The notes: a model not told the origin generated them from the sequence alone. DNA of 64,000 bases from Pseudomonas fluorescens Q2-87 (GCF_000281895.1 NZ_CM001558.1:1554556-1618555), one strand, 5' to 3'. Numbered from the stretch's first letter, positions 7,719 to 16,818 are shown. Numbers and translations are program-made.

Positions 7719-8993
7719 TTACCGGCCGATAGGGAGTTCCTGGCCGATGGCGCAAGTTCCATGTTTGTTGTTAGTTAAGTTGCGATGTTTCAAACGGGTG
7801 AAAATAACGGCGAAGGTAAAGGCCATGAAGAGACTGGTCGCCGCCAGGAAAATGAACAGTGCCGTTCCGCTCAACGCCTGTATAAAAAATCCTCCGACAA
7901 GGGGTGCCACGGAAAAGCCAATACTGTAAAGCGACGCGGCGCCAAAGTAAGCGCCTCTCAGGTTTCGAGGCGCCAGGCTGTCGACAAATAAGTTCAAACA
8001 TGGGAACAGAAGGGCTTGGCTAAGGCTTAACAGCAGAACCGCGCCGTACCACAACAGTTGCAGATGATAAAAGTGGGCCGCCAGTGCCATACCTGCCTGA
8101 CTTGAAATCAGCAATACAGAACCGATATGGATCTTCGTCTCGAGTCGTACCTGTGCCAGCGCCTTGGCCAGTGGCAGTTGAAGCAGGACGATTACCGTGG
8201 CATGCAGCACGATAAGATTGGCGATAAAAGGCAGGTAGCCCTCAAACGCCAGCGAAGCCATCAACTGGGGCACGCTGGAGTCGAAGTTGCCGAAGATGAA
8301 CATCATGACAACGTTGTTGATAACAAGCAGAAGGAACACATGATCCCGGGAGAGGATTTGCAAGGTGCTTCGCAGGGAGGTGGTGTTCATGGCTGCCAGC
8401 GTAATGCCCCGCCCGAACACCATGACGCCCGCCAGCAGGGCCAAATAGGAAATCGTCACCAATACAAAGGACAGGGAATCTGCAGAGATGCCGAGCTTGA
8501 GCCCGAAGTAGGGACCTACGGCGGCTCCGGCATTGAGGAAAAAGTAGCGCAGATGCATGGCTCGTTCCACCAGAAAGCGGGACTCGATGACATCGCCGAT
8601 GACCGTCTTGATTGGATTGTTGACCAAGGCCCAGGAGAGATTGGCCAACAGCGTTCCGGCGATGTAGCCCTCTGCCTGAGTGCTGACCCCCAGCAGAAAA
8701 TAGGAAACCATCGCCACCACGCAACCGGCCATGATGATTTTAAGTCGGCCAATTTTGTCGGAAAGGTATCCGCTGTAGAAGCTGGCCAACGAGGACAGTG
8801 CGATAGAGCAGGTCAAAATAACGCCGATGGTCGATGTGTTGAAACCGAACCGTGTGTATAAAACAATCGAAATGAATGGCCAAACCATCATCGATGTAGC
8901 GCGAGTCAAGAACGTTCCAACGAACAGCATCCATATAAAGAATGGCAGCGATGAGAGATAGCACTTAATGCGGGCAAATGGGAAGGCGAGCAT
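7719..8993 (-). CDS. MFS transporter (probable product exporter)
   Basis: A 424-residue major facilitator superfamily protein with about twelve hydrophobic segments. The MFS loop signature appears as GYLSDKIGRLKIIM between helices 2 and 3. The N terminus is short and basic; the C terminus is a hydrophilic tail rich in Asn, Lys and His. It is the first gene of the five-gene operon and is separated from the flavoprotein gene by 109 bp. Placement at the head of a small biosynthetic operon suggests export of, and possibly self-protection against, the product; import cannot be excluded. No strong Shine-Dalgarno sequence is visible before the ATG. Base composition is low for this genome: I counted 30 G+C in the 60 bases 8701-8760. 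Confidence 0.83.
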   Translation of the reverse strand: MLAFPFARIKCYLSSLPFFIWMLFVGTFLTRATSMMVWPFISIVLYTRFGFNTSTIGVILTCSIALSSLASFYSGYLSDKIGRLKIIMAGCVVAMVSYFLLGVSTQAEGYIAGTLLANLSWALVNNPIKTVIGDVIESRFLVERAMHLRYFFLNAGAAVGPYFGLKLGISADSLSFVLVTISYLALLAGVMVFGRGITLAAMNTTSLRSTLQILSRDHVFLLLVINNVVMMFIFGNFDSSVPQLMASLAFEGYLPFIANLIVLHATVIVLLQLPLAKALAQVRLETKIHIGSVLLISSQAGMALAAHFYHLQLLWYGAVLLLSLSQALLFPCLNLFVDSLAPRNLRGAYFGAASLYSIGFSVAPLVGGFFIQALSGTALFIFLAATSLFMAFTFAVIFTRLKHRNLTNNKHGTCAIGQELPIGR

Positions 8994-9462
8994 AAATAAT
9001 CACACGGGGTGTAATGCTTGAGGCACGACACTGAGGTAATAAAGCGCAAACGACGAGACTTGAGTGTCTGAAGTTTAACGAAGAGCAGACGCTATAGCGT
9101 GACTCATGAACAAGGTGTGCTCAGTCATTTTATGTAGCGAGCGCAGGTGCGTGATGAAATCTGCTGTTCGAAGCATCGGGGTGATGCGCAGCAATGGAAG
9201 GGAAGTTTTTTCATATCGAGTCCTTGATCTTAAATACGGTACTGCGTCCTTGTGGATCCAATCCTACACGACGTGTCACAAAATGTTAATAAAAAGTTCA
9301 CAATCAAACATGCGGCGTCATGGATCAGCTCTTGCCGGTGCAATCGCGCGCGTTGTCTTTCTTGGACGAAGAGCAATCAGAAGAAATTAAGCCGGCGCGG
9401 AAGGGCATTGGGCAAGGGCCCAACAGCCAACACGCCAGATCGGGGCGTGTTGGCACTAACGG
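8994..9462. other. AT-rich non-coding region upstream of the operon
   Basis: About 470 bp without a convincing gene, between the MFS start and the mlaA-like stop. It must contain the promoter of the leftward operon. A perfect 12-bp palindrome, ACGCTATAGCGT, lies at 9089-9100, about 95 bp before the MFS start. A rightward frame at 9106-9390 (94 codons) has no recognisable features and I do not call it. The right end holds the hairpin listed separately. Confidence 0.6.
9426..9454 (-). terminator. Hairpin after mlaA-like gene
   Basis: A perfect 11-bp stem (GCCAACACGCC pairing with GGCGTGTTGGC) and 7-nt loop just past the stop of the leftward mlaA-like gene. The following T-run on that strand is weak, so termination may be inefficient or Rho-assisted. 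Confidence 0.55.
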
Positions 9463-10251
9463 TTACTCGGCGATCTGCAACTTGCGCGACTCGGTGTACA
9501 CGTAGCGTACCTTTTCATATTCGAACGGCGAGTTCAGCTGGCCGTAGCGGAAACCGGTCTGGTAGCGCTTGTCCACACCGCGTAAAAGCAGCAGTTCCGG
9601 GTGGTTGGAGCTGACTTCGGAGACGTTCAGGAAGTTGATCGCTGATTCGGCGGTGTAGTCCACCAGCAAGCCGGAAGTGTCGCGCAGGTTCGAGGGGCCG
9701 AAGATCGGCAGGACGAAGTAGGCGCCACCGGGCACGCCATAGAAGCCCAGTGTCTGGCCGAAGTCTTCGCTCTGGCGCGGCAGGCCCATGGCGGTGGCCG
9801 GGTCCCACAGGCCGGCGATGCCGACGGTGGTATTGAGCAACAGTCGGGCGGTGGTTTCCATCGAACGCTTGCCCTTGAATTGCAGCAGGCTGTTCATCAG
9901 GTTCGGCACGTCACCCAGGTTGTTGAAGAAGTTGCTGACCCCGGTGCGCACGAAACTCGGGGTGATGTAGCGATAGCCATCGACCACAGGCAGGAACACC
10001 CACTGGTCGAAGCGATAGTTGAAGTGATAGACCCGACGGTTCCACGACTCCAACGGGTCATAGACATTCAAGGCATTGAGCGTCGAGCGCTCGAACTCGC
10101 GCTGGTCCAGGCCCGGGTTGAACTTGAGCTTGGTCAGCGGCTCCTTGAAGCCATCGGAATCGACCACCACGGGCGCATTGGCCTTGCTGTTGTCGGCGTG
10201 GACCATGCCCGCACTCATTAACGCAGCGATAAGCAGCAGATATTTAGCCAC
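9463..10251 (-). CDS. mlaA: MlaA/VacJ family protein without a lipobox
   Basis: A 262-residue protein of the MlaA family (PF04333), the outer-membrane component that removes misplaced phospholipids from the outer leaflet. Family landmarks are DPLESWNRRVYHFNYRFDQW (about 65-84), the SNFFNNLGDVPNLMNSLLQ helix region and GVPGGAYFVLPIFGPSNLRD. A signal peptide is present (residues 1-19, ending VHA), but Ala-Asp follows instead of the lipobox Cys of E. coli MlaA, so it may be a soluble or differently anchored paralogue. It overlaps the preceding hydrolase gene by 8 bp, so the two are coexpressed. Pseudomonas genomes can carry a second VacJ-type gene, and this may not be the principal one. Confidence 0.85.
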   Translation of the reverse strand: MAKYLLLIAALMSAGMVHADNSKANAPVVVDSDGFKEPLTKLKFNPGLDQREFERSTLNALNVYDPLESWNRRVYHFNYRFDQWVFLPVVDGYRYITPSFVRTGVSNFFNNLGDVPNLMNSLLQFKGKRSMETTARLLLNTTVGIAGLWDPATAMGLPRQSEDFGQTLGFYGVPGGAYFVLPIFGPSNLRDTSGLLVDYTAESAINFLNVSEVSSNHPELLLLRGVDKRYQTGFRYGQLNSPFEYEKVRYVYTESRKLQIAE

Positions 10252-11542
10252 GGAAGAACTCCAGCATGGCGTCGCTGTTGACGCGGTAGTTAAGGTTGCC
10301 GCAGTGGCCGCCCAGTGGATAAACCGTCAGGCGATCGCCAAAGGTCTTGCGCAGGAAACCCAGGTCGCCCGGGCCGAGGATCACATCGTCGGCGTTGTGC
10401 ATGACGGCAATCTTCGGGCTCTCGTGCAGGTAATCCTTCAGTGCATACAGGCTCACTTGGTCAACCAACTGCAACAGGCTGCCGCCATCGGTGCGCGCAC
10501 GCCACATCGGAATCACTTGTTCGGTGAGGTAGCAGTCGAAATCGCATTGCAGTGCGCGCTTGAGAAAGGGTGTCAGGCTGGTGCTTTCGGTAATCGGGAA
10601 TTTGGGCGGAATGATCAAGCCGCGCCGATTGATCAGGTCCGAAGTGAACGCGATATCGGCGGCCGAGAAGCGGAACGACGTGCCGATCAGCATCGCCATC
10701 TGCTCGTTGCTCAGGTGTTGCTTGGACTGTTGGAAGTCATAAAGCAGCGCGTCGTTGAGGTCGATGTAGCCTTTTTGCTGGAAGTAACGGGTCAGCTTGT
10801 TCAGCACCAGCTCATAGAATGTGGTGGTGTTGTTGATGCCCTTGACCTCGGTCTGGACCAGTTTGTCCAGGTTGGTGATCGAGGTGTAGAGATTCACCGG
10901 CGGGTTGAGCAACAGCACTTTCTTGAAGTTGAAGCTGCGTCGGGTTTCGTCCAGATGGGCAACAAATGCTGCGTCCAGGGCGCCAAGGCTATAGCCGCTG
11001 AGGTAATACTCGGTCACCGGCAGCTTCGGGTTCTGGGCGCGCACGGCCTGCATCACCCGGTACATGTCCTCGGCGTCTTCCTTGGAAATGCCCGGCGTGG
11101 CGAAGCGCGAAGCAGCGCTCATGAAGTCGAAGCTGGTGGGCGACGAGAGTTGCACCACGTGATAGCCGGCCTTGTAGTAGAGCCGCTTGAGGTATTCGTT
11201 GATGCTGCTGTCAAACCGCGCCCCGGTGCCGGCGATCAGGAAGATCAACGGCGCGGGCTTGTCCTGGGTGGCCATGCGATAGGTGAGGCTTTTCACCGGC
11301 CAGAAATTGTCCGGCAGGATGAATTCGCGTTCCGGGCGCAGGGTCAGGCTGTGGTCCGATTGGTTGATGTCCTCGATCAGCGGCAGCTCCGGACGCAGGT
11401 CCGGCGGCGTGGTGGCGATGGTCGCCTCGAACGGGTTGGTCAAGGGATAGCCATAGCTGGCGGCATCGACATCCACCGCCAGCGCGGACGCACTCAGGAT
11501 AAGGCCGCCGACGAGGGCAGCGAAGCGCAAGGAACGGAGCAT
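10244..11542 (-). CDS. Exported alpha/beta-hydrolase, MlaA operon partner
   Basis: A 432-residue protein with a signal peptide (residues 1-22, cleavage after LAV or close by) and an alpha/beta-hydrolase core. The nucleophile elbow is GYSLG at 183-187 (Ser185), the oxyanion region is FLIAGTGARF near 101-110, and the probable acid and His are in HNADDVILG and LGGHCGNLNY near the C terminus. It is probably a periplasmic serine esterase or lipase. Its gene overlaps mlaA by 8 bp in the same orientation, so a lipid-related substrate is a reasonable inference. Start chosen at the ATG that begins the signal peptide, with an AGGAG-like site (from CTCCT in the plus strand) upstream. I know no specific name for it. 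Confidence 0.78.
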   Translation of the reverse strand: MLRSLRFAALVGGLILSASALAVDVDAASYGYPLTNPFEATIATTPPDLRPELPLIEDINQSDHSLTLRPEREFILPDNFWPVKSLTYRMATQDKPAPLIFLIAGTGARFDSSINEYLKRLYYKAGYHVVQLSSPTSFDFMSAASRFATPGISKEDAEDMYRVMQAVRAQNPKLPVTEYYLSGYSLGALDAAFVAHLDETRRSFNFKKVLLLNPPVNLYTSITNLDKLVQTEVKGINNTTTFYELVLNKLTRYFQQKGYIDLNDALLYDFQQSKQHLSNEQMAMLIGTSFRFSAADIAFTSDLINRRGLIIPPKFPITESTSLTPFLKRALQCDFDCYLTEQVIPMWRARTDGGSLLQLVDQVSLYALKDYLHESPKIAVMHNADDVILGPGDLGFLRKTFGDRLTVYPLGGHCGNLNYRVNSDAMLEFFRG

Positions 11543-11702
11543 GACTAGATCCCTAGGAGGAAGGTGCCGAATGAGGTTCGCAGGCTATGACCACCGAAGC
11601 GAAGCCAAGTGCCATGACTGGCATGAATCAGGCGCGAACGGGGTGCGATAGTAGCGGGACGATACACGTTCGCGGGTACTGAGGGCTAGTCATCTGATGA
11701 CT

Positions 11703-11733
11703 GTCGCAATTGGGTGTCGCAATTGGGTGTCGC
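11703..11733. repeat. 13-bp tandem repeat upstream of betX-like gene
   Basis: GTCGCAATTGGGT occurs twice back to back (11703-11715 and 11716-11728), followed by a partial third unit GTCGC. It lies in the 437-bp gap between the divergent hydrolase and betaine-binding-protein genes, about 250 bp before the latter. It could be a regulator-binding array; no other gene is visible in this gap. Confidence 0.6.
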
Positions 11734-11979
11734 CGATCTGCCCTCTTATAGGGCGCCAAAGGCATGAGAATGGGAGCTGGCGTTCTGATGTCGTTTCTCG
11801 ATGCCTCGACGTCGCAGGCAGAGCAGGTTCGTGAACGGCGCAGGTTGATGATCGACAGGTCAGTACTCCGCTGGCGTTCGAACCGGTTGCAGGTGAGCGT
11901 GATGGGGGCGCTGAGCACCATAACAATACGTTGACGCGGCCCGGCATCCGCCGGGCGCAGCACTTTCGGGGAAGTAACG

Positions 11980-12834
11980 ATGAAGATGCGACGACTCTTG
12001 GGCGCAGGTGCCGCACTGGTACTGGCGATCAGCTCCACCCTGGCCAGCGCCGAAAACAAAACCCTGAGCATCGGTTACGTTGACGGCTGGTCCGACAGCG
12101 TCGCGACCACTCACGTGGCGGCCGAAGTCATCCAGCAGAAGCTTGGCTATGACGTTAAATTGCAAGCTGTTGCGACCGGGATCATGTGGCAGGGCGTTGC
12201 CACTGGCAAGCTGGATGCCATGCTCTCGGCCTGGTTGCCGGTGACTCACGGCGATTATTGGACCAAGAACAAGGACCAAGTGGTCGATTACGGCCCCAAC
12301 TTCAAGGACGCAAAAATCGGCTTGATCGTGCCGGAGTACGTCAAGGCCAAGTCCCTCGAAGATCTGAAGACCGACGATTCCTTCAAGAAACGCATTGTCG
12401 GCATCGACGCCGGTTCAGGCGTGATGCTCAAGACCGAACAGGCGATCAAGGATTACGACCTGACCGGTTATCAACTCAAGGCCAGTTCCGGCGCCGGCAT
12501 GATTGCCGAGCTGACCCGTGCCGAGAAGAAAAACGAATCCATCGCCGTCACCGGTTGGGTGCCGCACTGGATGTTCGCCAAGTGGAAACTGCGCTTCCTG
12601 GAAGACCCGAAAGGCGTTTATGGCGCGGCTGAAACCGTAAACAGCATCGGCAGCAAGGGCCTGGAAGCCAAGGCGCCGGAAGTGGCTGAGTTCCTGAAGA
12701 AATTCCAGTGGGCGTCCAAGGATGAGATCGGCGAAGTCATGCTGGCCATCCAGGAAGGCGCCAAGCCCGAAGCTGCGGCCAAGGATTGGGTCGCCAAGCA
12801 CCCGGACCGCGTGAAGGAGTGGACCGGCAAGTAA
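11980..12834 (+). CDS. betX: Glycine-betaine ABC substrate-binding protein (BetX-like)
   Basis: A 284-residue periplasmic binding protein of the OpuAC family (PF04069). It has a signal peptide (residues 1-24, ending LASA), then IGYVDGWSDSVATTHVAAEV and the betaine-type pocket region ATGIMWQGVATGKLDAMLSAWLP. No permease or ATPase gene is adjacent, which fits the orphan binding proteins that P. aeruginosa uses with the shared Cbc transporter. There BetX is encoded beside a DUF485-ActP pair, and the same arrangement follows here, so I call it BetX-like. In P. aeruginosa these genes respond to the betaine sensor GbdR; the tandem repeat upstream could be related, but I cannot match it to a known motif. 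A strong terminator follows. Confidence 0.85.
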   Translation: MKMRRLLGAGAALVLAISSTLASAENKTLSIGYVDGWSDSVATTHVAAEVIQQKLGYDVKLQAVATGIMWQGVATGKLDAMLSAWLPVTHGDYWTKNKDQVVDYGPNFKDAKIGLIVPEYVKAKSLEDLKTDDSFKKRIVGIDAGSGVMLKTEQAIKDYDLTGYQLKASSGAGMIAELTRAEKKNESIAVTGWVPHWMFAKWKLRFLEDPKGVYGAAETVNSIGSKGLEAKAPEVAEFLKKFQWASKDEIGEVMLAIQEGAKPEAAAKDWVAKHPDRVKEWTGK

Positions 12835-12860
12835 TTCGCCTGGTTTAGCCGTCAAAAAAA

Positions 12861-12891
12861 ACCGCATGACGTCGCGTCATGCGGTTTTTTT
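12861..12891 (+). terminator. Rho-independent terminator after betX-like gene
   Basis: A perfect 10-bp stem, CCGCATGACG with CGTCATGCGG, a 3-nt loop and a run of seven T. A matching A-run on the left makes it potentially bidirectional. Confidence 0.92.
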
Positions 12892-13063
12892 GTGTCCGCG
12901 ATTATTCAGTTTGCGCCGGCCCCCCCTGTGGGAGCTGCGAAATTTTGCGAGAAACTGGCAAAACCGTCATGTCGTTCTAATACTAAGGTCGTCTGGAACC
13001 TGGCCTTGAGCCGCATAGAGTAGGGTTGTTCCAACTTAAATCTGTGCTGCGAGGATAAAAACA

Positions 13064-13375
13064 ATGAACGACAGCATTTACCTCTCGATTCAAAACAGCC
13101 CGCGCTTCAAGGAGCTGGTGAGAAAAAGGGAAAAGTTCGCCTGGATTCTCTCGGCGATCATGCTTGGGCTGTACTCCGGCTTCATTCTTCTGATTGCCTA
13201 TGGGCCACATATTCTCGGGGCGAAAATCACGCCCGAGTCCACCATGACCTGGGGAATTCCAATTGGCGTCGGCCTGATTCTCTCGGCCTTCGTCCTGACC
13301 GCTATTTACGTGCGACGCGCCAACGGCGAATTCGACGACCTGAACAATGCGATTCTCAAGGAGGCTCAGCAATGA
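13064..13375 (+). CDS. yjcH: DUF485 membrane protein (YjcH)
   Basis: A 103-residue protein of the DUF485/YjcH family, with two transmembrane helices at about residues 26-48 and 62-84 and a conserved N-terminal [16 protein letters not shown] segment. It is always found just upstream of the acetate symporter ActP and presumably assists it; its own activity is unknown. The stop overlaps the actP start by 4 bp (ATGA), giving translational coupling. The ATG is preceded by GAGGAT. Confidence 0.92.
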   Translation: MNDSIYLSIQNSPRFKELVRKREKFAWILSAIMLGLYSGFILLIAYGPHILGAKITPESTMTWGIPIGVGLILSAFVLTAIYVRRANGEFDDLNNAILKEAQQ

Positions 13376-15030
13376 TCCGGCGTCTATTGGCTCTATTGAG
13401 CATCGCAGCGTTCGCCCCGGGCGCCTGGGCGGCGGAAGCCCTGACTGGCGCGGTGCAGAAACAACCCCTCAACGTCCCGGCTATCTTGATGTTCGTGGCG
13501 TTCGTCGGCGCAACTTTATATATCACCTACTGGGCGTCCAAGAAAAACAACTCGGCGGCCGACTACTATGCGGCCGGCGGCAAGATCACTGGCTTCCAGA
13601 ACGGCTTGGCAATCGCCGGCGACTACATGTCGGCGGCGTCCTTCCTGGGTATTTCCGCGCTGGTGTTTACTTCGGGCTACGACGGCCTGATTTACTCCAT
13701 CGGCTTCCTGGTGGGCTGGCCGATCATCCTGTTCCTGATCGCCGAACGCCTGCGTAACCTGGGTAAATACACTTTTGCCGACGTGGCGTCCTATCGCCTC
13801 GGGCAAACCCAGATCCGCAGTCTGTCCGCCTGCGGCTCGCTGGTGGTGGTAGCGTTCTACCTGATCGCGCAAATGGTCGGTGCCGGCAAGTTGATCCAGC
13901 TGCTGTTCGGCCTGGACTATCACGTTGCGGTGATCCTGGTCGGTATCCTGATGTGCCTCTACGTGCTGTTCGGCGGCATGCTGGCCACCACCTGGGTACA
14001 GATCATCAAGGCGGTGCTGTTGCTGTCGGGTGCCTCGTTCATGGCGCTGATGGTCATGAAGCACGTCAACTTCGACTTCAACATGCTGTTTGCCGAAGCG
14101 GTGAAGGTTCACCCTAAAGGCGAGGCGATCATGAGCCCTGGCGGCTTGGTGAAGGATCCGATCTCGGCCTTCTCCCTGGGCTTGGCGCTGATGTTCGGTA
14201 CTGCGGGCCTGCCGCACATCTTGATGCGCTTCTTCACTGTGAGCGACGCCAAGGAAGCGCGTAAGAGCGTGCTCTACGCAACTGGCTTCATCGGCTACTT
14301 CTATATCCTGACCTTCATCATCGGCTTCGGCGCGATCCTGCTGGTCAGCACCAACCCGGCCTTCAAGGACGCCGCAGGTGCCTTGCTGGGCGGCAACAAC
14401 ATGGCGGCGGTGCATTTGGCCAACGCCGTGGGCGGCAGCATCTTCCTGGGCTTCATCTCGGCGGTAGCCTTTGCCACCATCCTGGCGGTGGTAGCGGGCC
14501 TGACCCTGGCCGGCGCCTCGGCGGTATCCCATGACCTGTATGCCAGCGTGATCAAGAAAGGCAAGGCCAACGAGAAGGACGAGATTCGCGTCTCGAAAAT
14601 CACCACCATCGCCCTGGCGGTGCTGGCGATCGGCCTGGGCATCCTGTTCGAGAAGCAGAACATCGCGTTCATGGTGGGCCTGGCGTTTTCCATCGCGGCG
14701 AGCTGCAACTTCCCGGTGCTGCTGCTTTCGATGTACTGGAAGAAGCTGACCACCCGTGGCGCCATGATCGGCGGCTGGCTGGGCCTGGTGAGTGCCGTGG
14801 GCTTGATGATCCTTGGCCCAACCATCTGGGTGCAGATCATGGGTCACGAGAAGGCGATCTTCCCGTATGAGTACCCAGCGCTGTTCTCGATGGCCATTGC
14901 CTTCGTCGGCATCTGGTTCTTCTCCATCACCGACAAGTCGACTGAAGGCGCAAACGAGCGGGCGCTGTTCTTCCCGCAGTTCGTGCGTTCGCAGACGGGT
15001 CTGGGGGCGAGTGGGGCGGTTAATCACTGA
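13372..15030 (+). CDS. actP: Cation/acetate symporter ActP
   Basis: A 552-residue sodium:solute symporter (SSF family, PF00474) in the inner membrane that imports acetate and other short carboxylates with a cation. An N-terminal cleavable-looking signal (ending AWAAEA) precedes about 13 transmembrane helices. Diagnostic segments are [18 protein letters not shown], the sodium-site region [15 protein letters not shown], and [19 protein letters not shown]. Length matches E. coli ActP (549). Coupled to yjcH by a 4-bp overlap and followed by a terminator. With betX upstream this resembles a cluster known in P. aeruginosa. Confidence 0.94.
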   Translation: MIRRLLALLSIAAFAPGAWAAEALTGAVQKQPLNVPAILMFVAFVGATLYITYWASKKNNSAADYYAAGGKITGFQNGLAIAGDYMSAASFLGISALVFTSGYDGLIYSIGFLVGWPIILFLIAERLRNLGKYTFADVASYRLGQTQIRSLSACGSLVVVAFYLIAQMVGAGKLIQLLFGLDYHVAVILVGILMCLYVLFGGMLATTWVQIIKAVLLLSGASFMALMVMKHVNFDFNMLFAEAVKVHPKGEAIMSPGGLVKDPISAFSLGLALMFGTAGLPHILMRFFTVSDAKEARKSVLYATGFIGYFYILTFIIGFGAILLVSTNPAFKDAAGALLGGNNMAAVHLANAVGGSIFLGFISAVAFATILAVVAGLTLAGASAVSHDLYASVIKKGKANEKDEIRVSKITTIALAVLAIGLGILFEKQNIAFMVGLAFSIAASCNFPVLLLSMYWKKLTTRGAMIGGWLGLVSAVGLMILGPTIWVQIMGHEKAIFPYEYPALFSMAIAFVGIWFFSITDKSTEGANERALFFPQFVRSQTGLGASGAVNH

Positions 15031-15084
15031 GGCAGCGGCAAGCTGCAAGTTGAAAGCTTCAAGTTAAAGCGGTGCGTTTGAAGA

Positions 15085-15117
15085 GATACCCCGGTCGAGA
15101 GGCTGGGGTATTTTTTT
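15085..15117 (+). terminator. Terminator after actP
   Basis: ATACCCC pairs with GGGGTAT across a 12-nt loop and is followed by seven T residues. Confidence 0.8.
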
Positions 15118-15150
15118 GTGCGCGATAATTGTGGCGTGAATGAAGGCGCT

Positions 15151-15215
15151 TTCGCGAGCAAGCCCACTCCCACCTTGGAGTGCATTCATCCTGCGGGAGC
15201 GGGCTTGCTCGCGAA
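15151..15215. repeat. REPIN between actP and gltA
   Basis: Two convergent REP palindromes, 15151-15173 and 15193-15215, with a short 19-bp spacer. The first has one substitution (CCCACTCC for CCCGCTCC). Confidence 0.88.
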
Positions 15216-15257
15216 GGCGTCAGCCCTGCTGCTGAATAAGTAAAAGGCACAAACAAA

Positions 15258-15292
15258 ACGGCCCCCGCTCCTATATAAGAAGCGGGGGCCGT
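15258..15292 (-). terminator. Terminator of gltA
   Basis: A 12-bp perfect GC-rich stem (ACGGCCCCCGCT with AGCGGGGGCCGT), followed on the minus strand by a T-rich stretch, 37 bp beyond the gltA stop. Confidence 0.88.
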
Positions 15293-15328
15293 TCCGGTGC
15301 AGCTTGAGACCTTCTTACAAGGCAGGTC

Positions 15329-16618
15329 TTACTTGCGGTCTTCCAGCTTGGTGATGTCACGCGACTCGTAGCCGGTGTACAACTGGCGTGGGCGGCCGAT
15401 CTTGTACGGGCTGGAGAGCATTTCCTTCCAGTGGGAGATCCAGCCGACGGTCCGCGCCAGGGCGAAGATCACGGTGAACATGCTGGTTGGAATGCCGATC
15501 GCCTTGAGGATGATCCCCGAGTAGAAGTCGACGTTCGGGTACAGCGAGCGCTCGATGAAGTACGGGTCGGTCAGGGCGATCTCTTCCAGGCGCATGGCCA
15601 GTTCGAGTTGCGGATCGTTCTTGATCCCCAGTTCCTTGAGCACTTCGTCGCAGGTCTGCTTCATGACGGTGGCGCGCGGGTCGCGGTTCTTGTAGACCCG
15701 GTGACCGAAGCCCATCAACTTGAACGGATCGTTCTTGTCCTTGGCCTTGGCAATGAACTTGTCGATGTTCGAGACATCGCCGATTTCATCGAGCATGGTC
15801 AGTACCGCTTCGTTGGCACCGCCGTGGGCAGGGCCCCAGAGTGCAGCGATACCGGCGGCGATACAGGCGAACGGGTTGGCACCCGACGAGCCTGCCAGGC
15901 GCACGGTGGACGTCGAGGCGTTCTGCTCGTGGTCGGCATGGAGGATGAAGATCCGGTCCATGGCCTTGGCGAGCACCGGGCTGATCGGTTTGATCTCGCA
16001 CGGGGTGTTGAACATCATATGCAGGAAGTTCTCTGCATAGGTCAGGTCGTTGCGCGGGTACATCATGGGCTGGCCCATGGAGTACTTGTAGACCATGGCT
16101 GCCAGGGTTGGCATCTTCGCCACCAGGCGAATCGCGGAGATTTCGCGATGCTGGGGGTTATTGATGTCCAGGGAGTCGTGGTAGAAGGCCGAGAGAGCGC
16201 CGACAACGCCGCACATGACGGCCATCGGGTGGGCATCGCGACGGAAGCCGTTGAAGAAGGTCTTCAACTGTTCGTGAACCATCGTGTGGTTCTTCACGGT
16301 GCTGACGAACTGGGCCTTTTGCTCTGCGGTTGGCAGCTCGCCATTGAGCAGCAGGTAGCAGGTTTCCAGGTAGTCCGACTTTTCAGCCAATTGCTCGATC
16401 GGGTAGCCGCGGTGCAGCAGGATGCCGTTGTCGCCGTCGATATAGGTGATTTTCGACTCGCACGAAGCGGTCGACATGAAACCTGGGTCAAAGGTGAAAC
16501 GGCCCGTGGCCGTCAGGCCCCGTACGTCGATTACATCGGGACCAACGGTGCCGGTTAAAATGGGCAGCTCGACGGGGGCTGCGCCCTCGATGATCAACTG
16601 CGCTTTTTTGTCAGCCAT
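15329..16618 (-). CDS. gltA: Citrate synthase
   Basis: A 429-residue type II (hexameric, NADH-sensitive family) citrate synthase that condenses acetyl-CoA with oxaloacetate to enter the TCA cycle. The family is recognisable from the N-terminal [15 protein letters not shown], the catalytic His regions ([19 protein letters not shown] and [15 protein letters not shown]) and the [10 protein letters not shown] segment with the catalytic Asp. Length matches other Pseudomonas GltA. It is transcribed leftward, divergent from sdhCDAB across a 364-bp regulatory region, and ends in its own terminator. An AGGAGG-type site lies before the ATG. Confidence 0.97.
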   Translation of the reverse strand: MADKKAQLIIEGAAPVELPILTGTVGPDVIDVRGLTATGRFTFDPGFMSTASCESKITYIDGDNGILLHRGYPIEQLAEKSDYLETCYLLLNGELPTAEQKAQFVSTVKNHTMVHEQLKTFFNGFRRDAHPMAVMCGVVGALSAFYHDSLDINNPQHREISAIRLVAKMPTLAAMVYKYSMGQPMMYPRNDLTYAENFLHMMFNTPCEIKPISPVLAKAMDRIFILHADHEQNASTSTVRLAGSSGANPFACIAAGIAALWGPAHGGANEAVLTMLDEIGDVSNIDKFIAKAKDKNDPFKLMGFGHRVYKNRDPRATVMKQTCDEVLKELGIKNDPQLELAMRLEEIALTDPYFIERSLYPNVDFYSGIILKAIGIPTSMFTVIFALARTVGWISHWKEMLSSPYKIGRPRQLYTGYESRDITKLEDRK

Positions 16619-16676
16619 GTGGCCTCCTATTAATGCTTGGAATCATCAGACAGACCCCCCACGCAGGGCCCGCACC

Positions 16677-16704
16677 ACTATAGTGAGATAAATTCGAATG
16701 TCAA
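16677..16704 (-). promoter_or_regulatory. Sigma-70-type promoter of gltA
   Basis: On the minus strand, TTGACA (16699-16704) is followed after 16 bp by TATAGT (16677-16682), about 60 bp before the gltA start. This is near-consensus. Confidence 0.75.
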
Positions 16705-16818
16705 TTTGCCTAAAGTCTTGCTCCAGAAGGCTTTAACCGGACTTTTTCCGCGAAATTGCCTGCCGTTTACGCCTTTTCCGATGTATGTGCAATGCGCTAT
16801 TAGGGGAAGGTGAACGCG

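Noticed and set aside
3006..8993. A complete phosphonate (fosmidomycin) cluster
   Set aside because: No PEP mutase, phosphonopyruvate-processing or phosphonomethylmalate genes are visible, so the product class is left open.
9106..9390. A 94-codon rightward frame in the AT-rich gap
   Set aside because: No ribosome site, motif or compositional support; kept only as part of the described non-coding region.
10076..11548. A 490-codon rightward frame opposite the exported hydrolase
   Set aside because: The opposite strand has a signal peptide, a nucleophile elbow and coupling to mlaA.
13516..15048. A 510-codon antisense frame over actP
   Set aside because: Gln/His/Arg-rich composition typical of the reverse complement of a membrane-protein gene; no motif.
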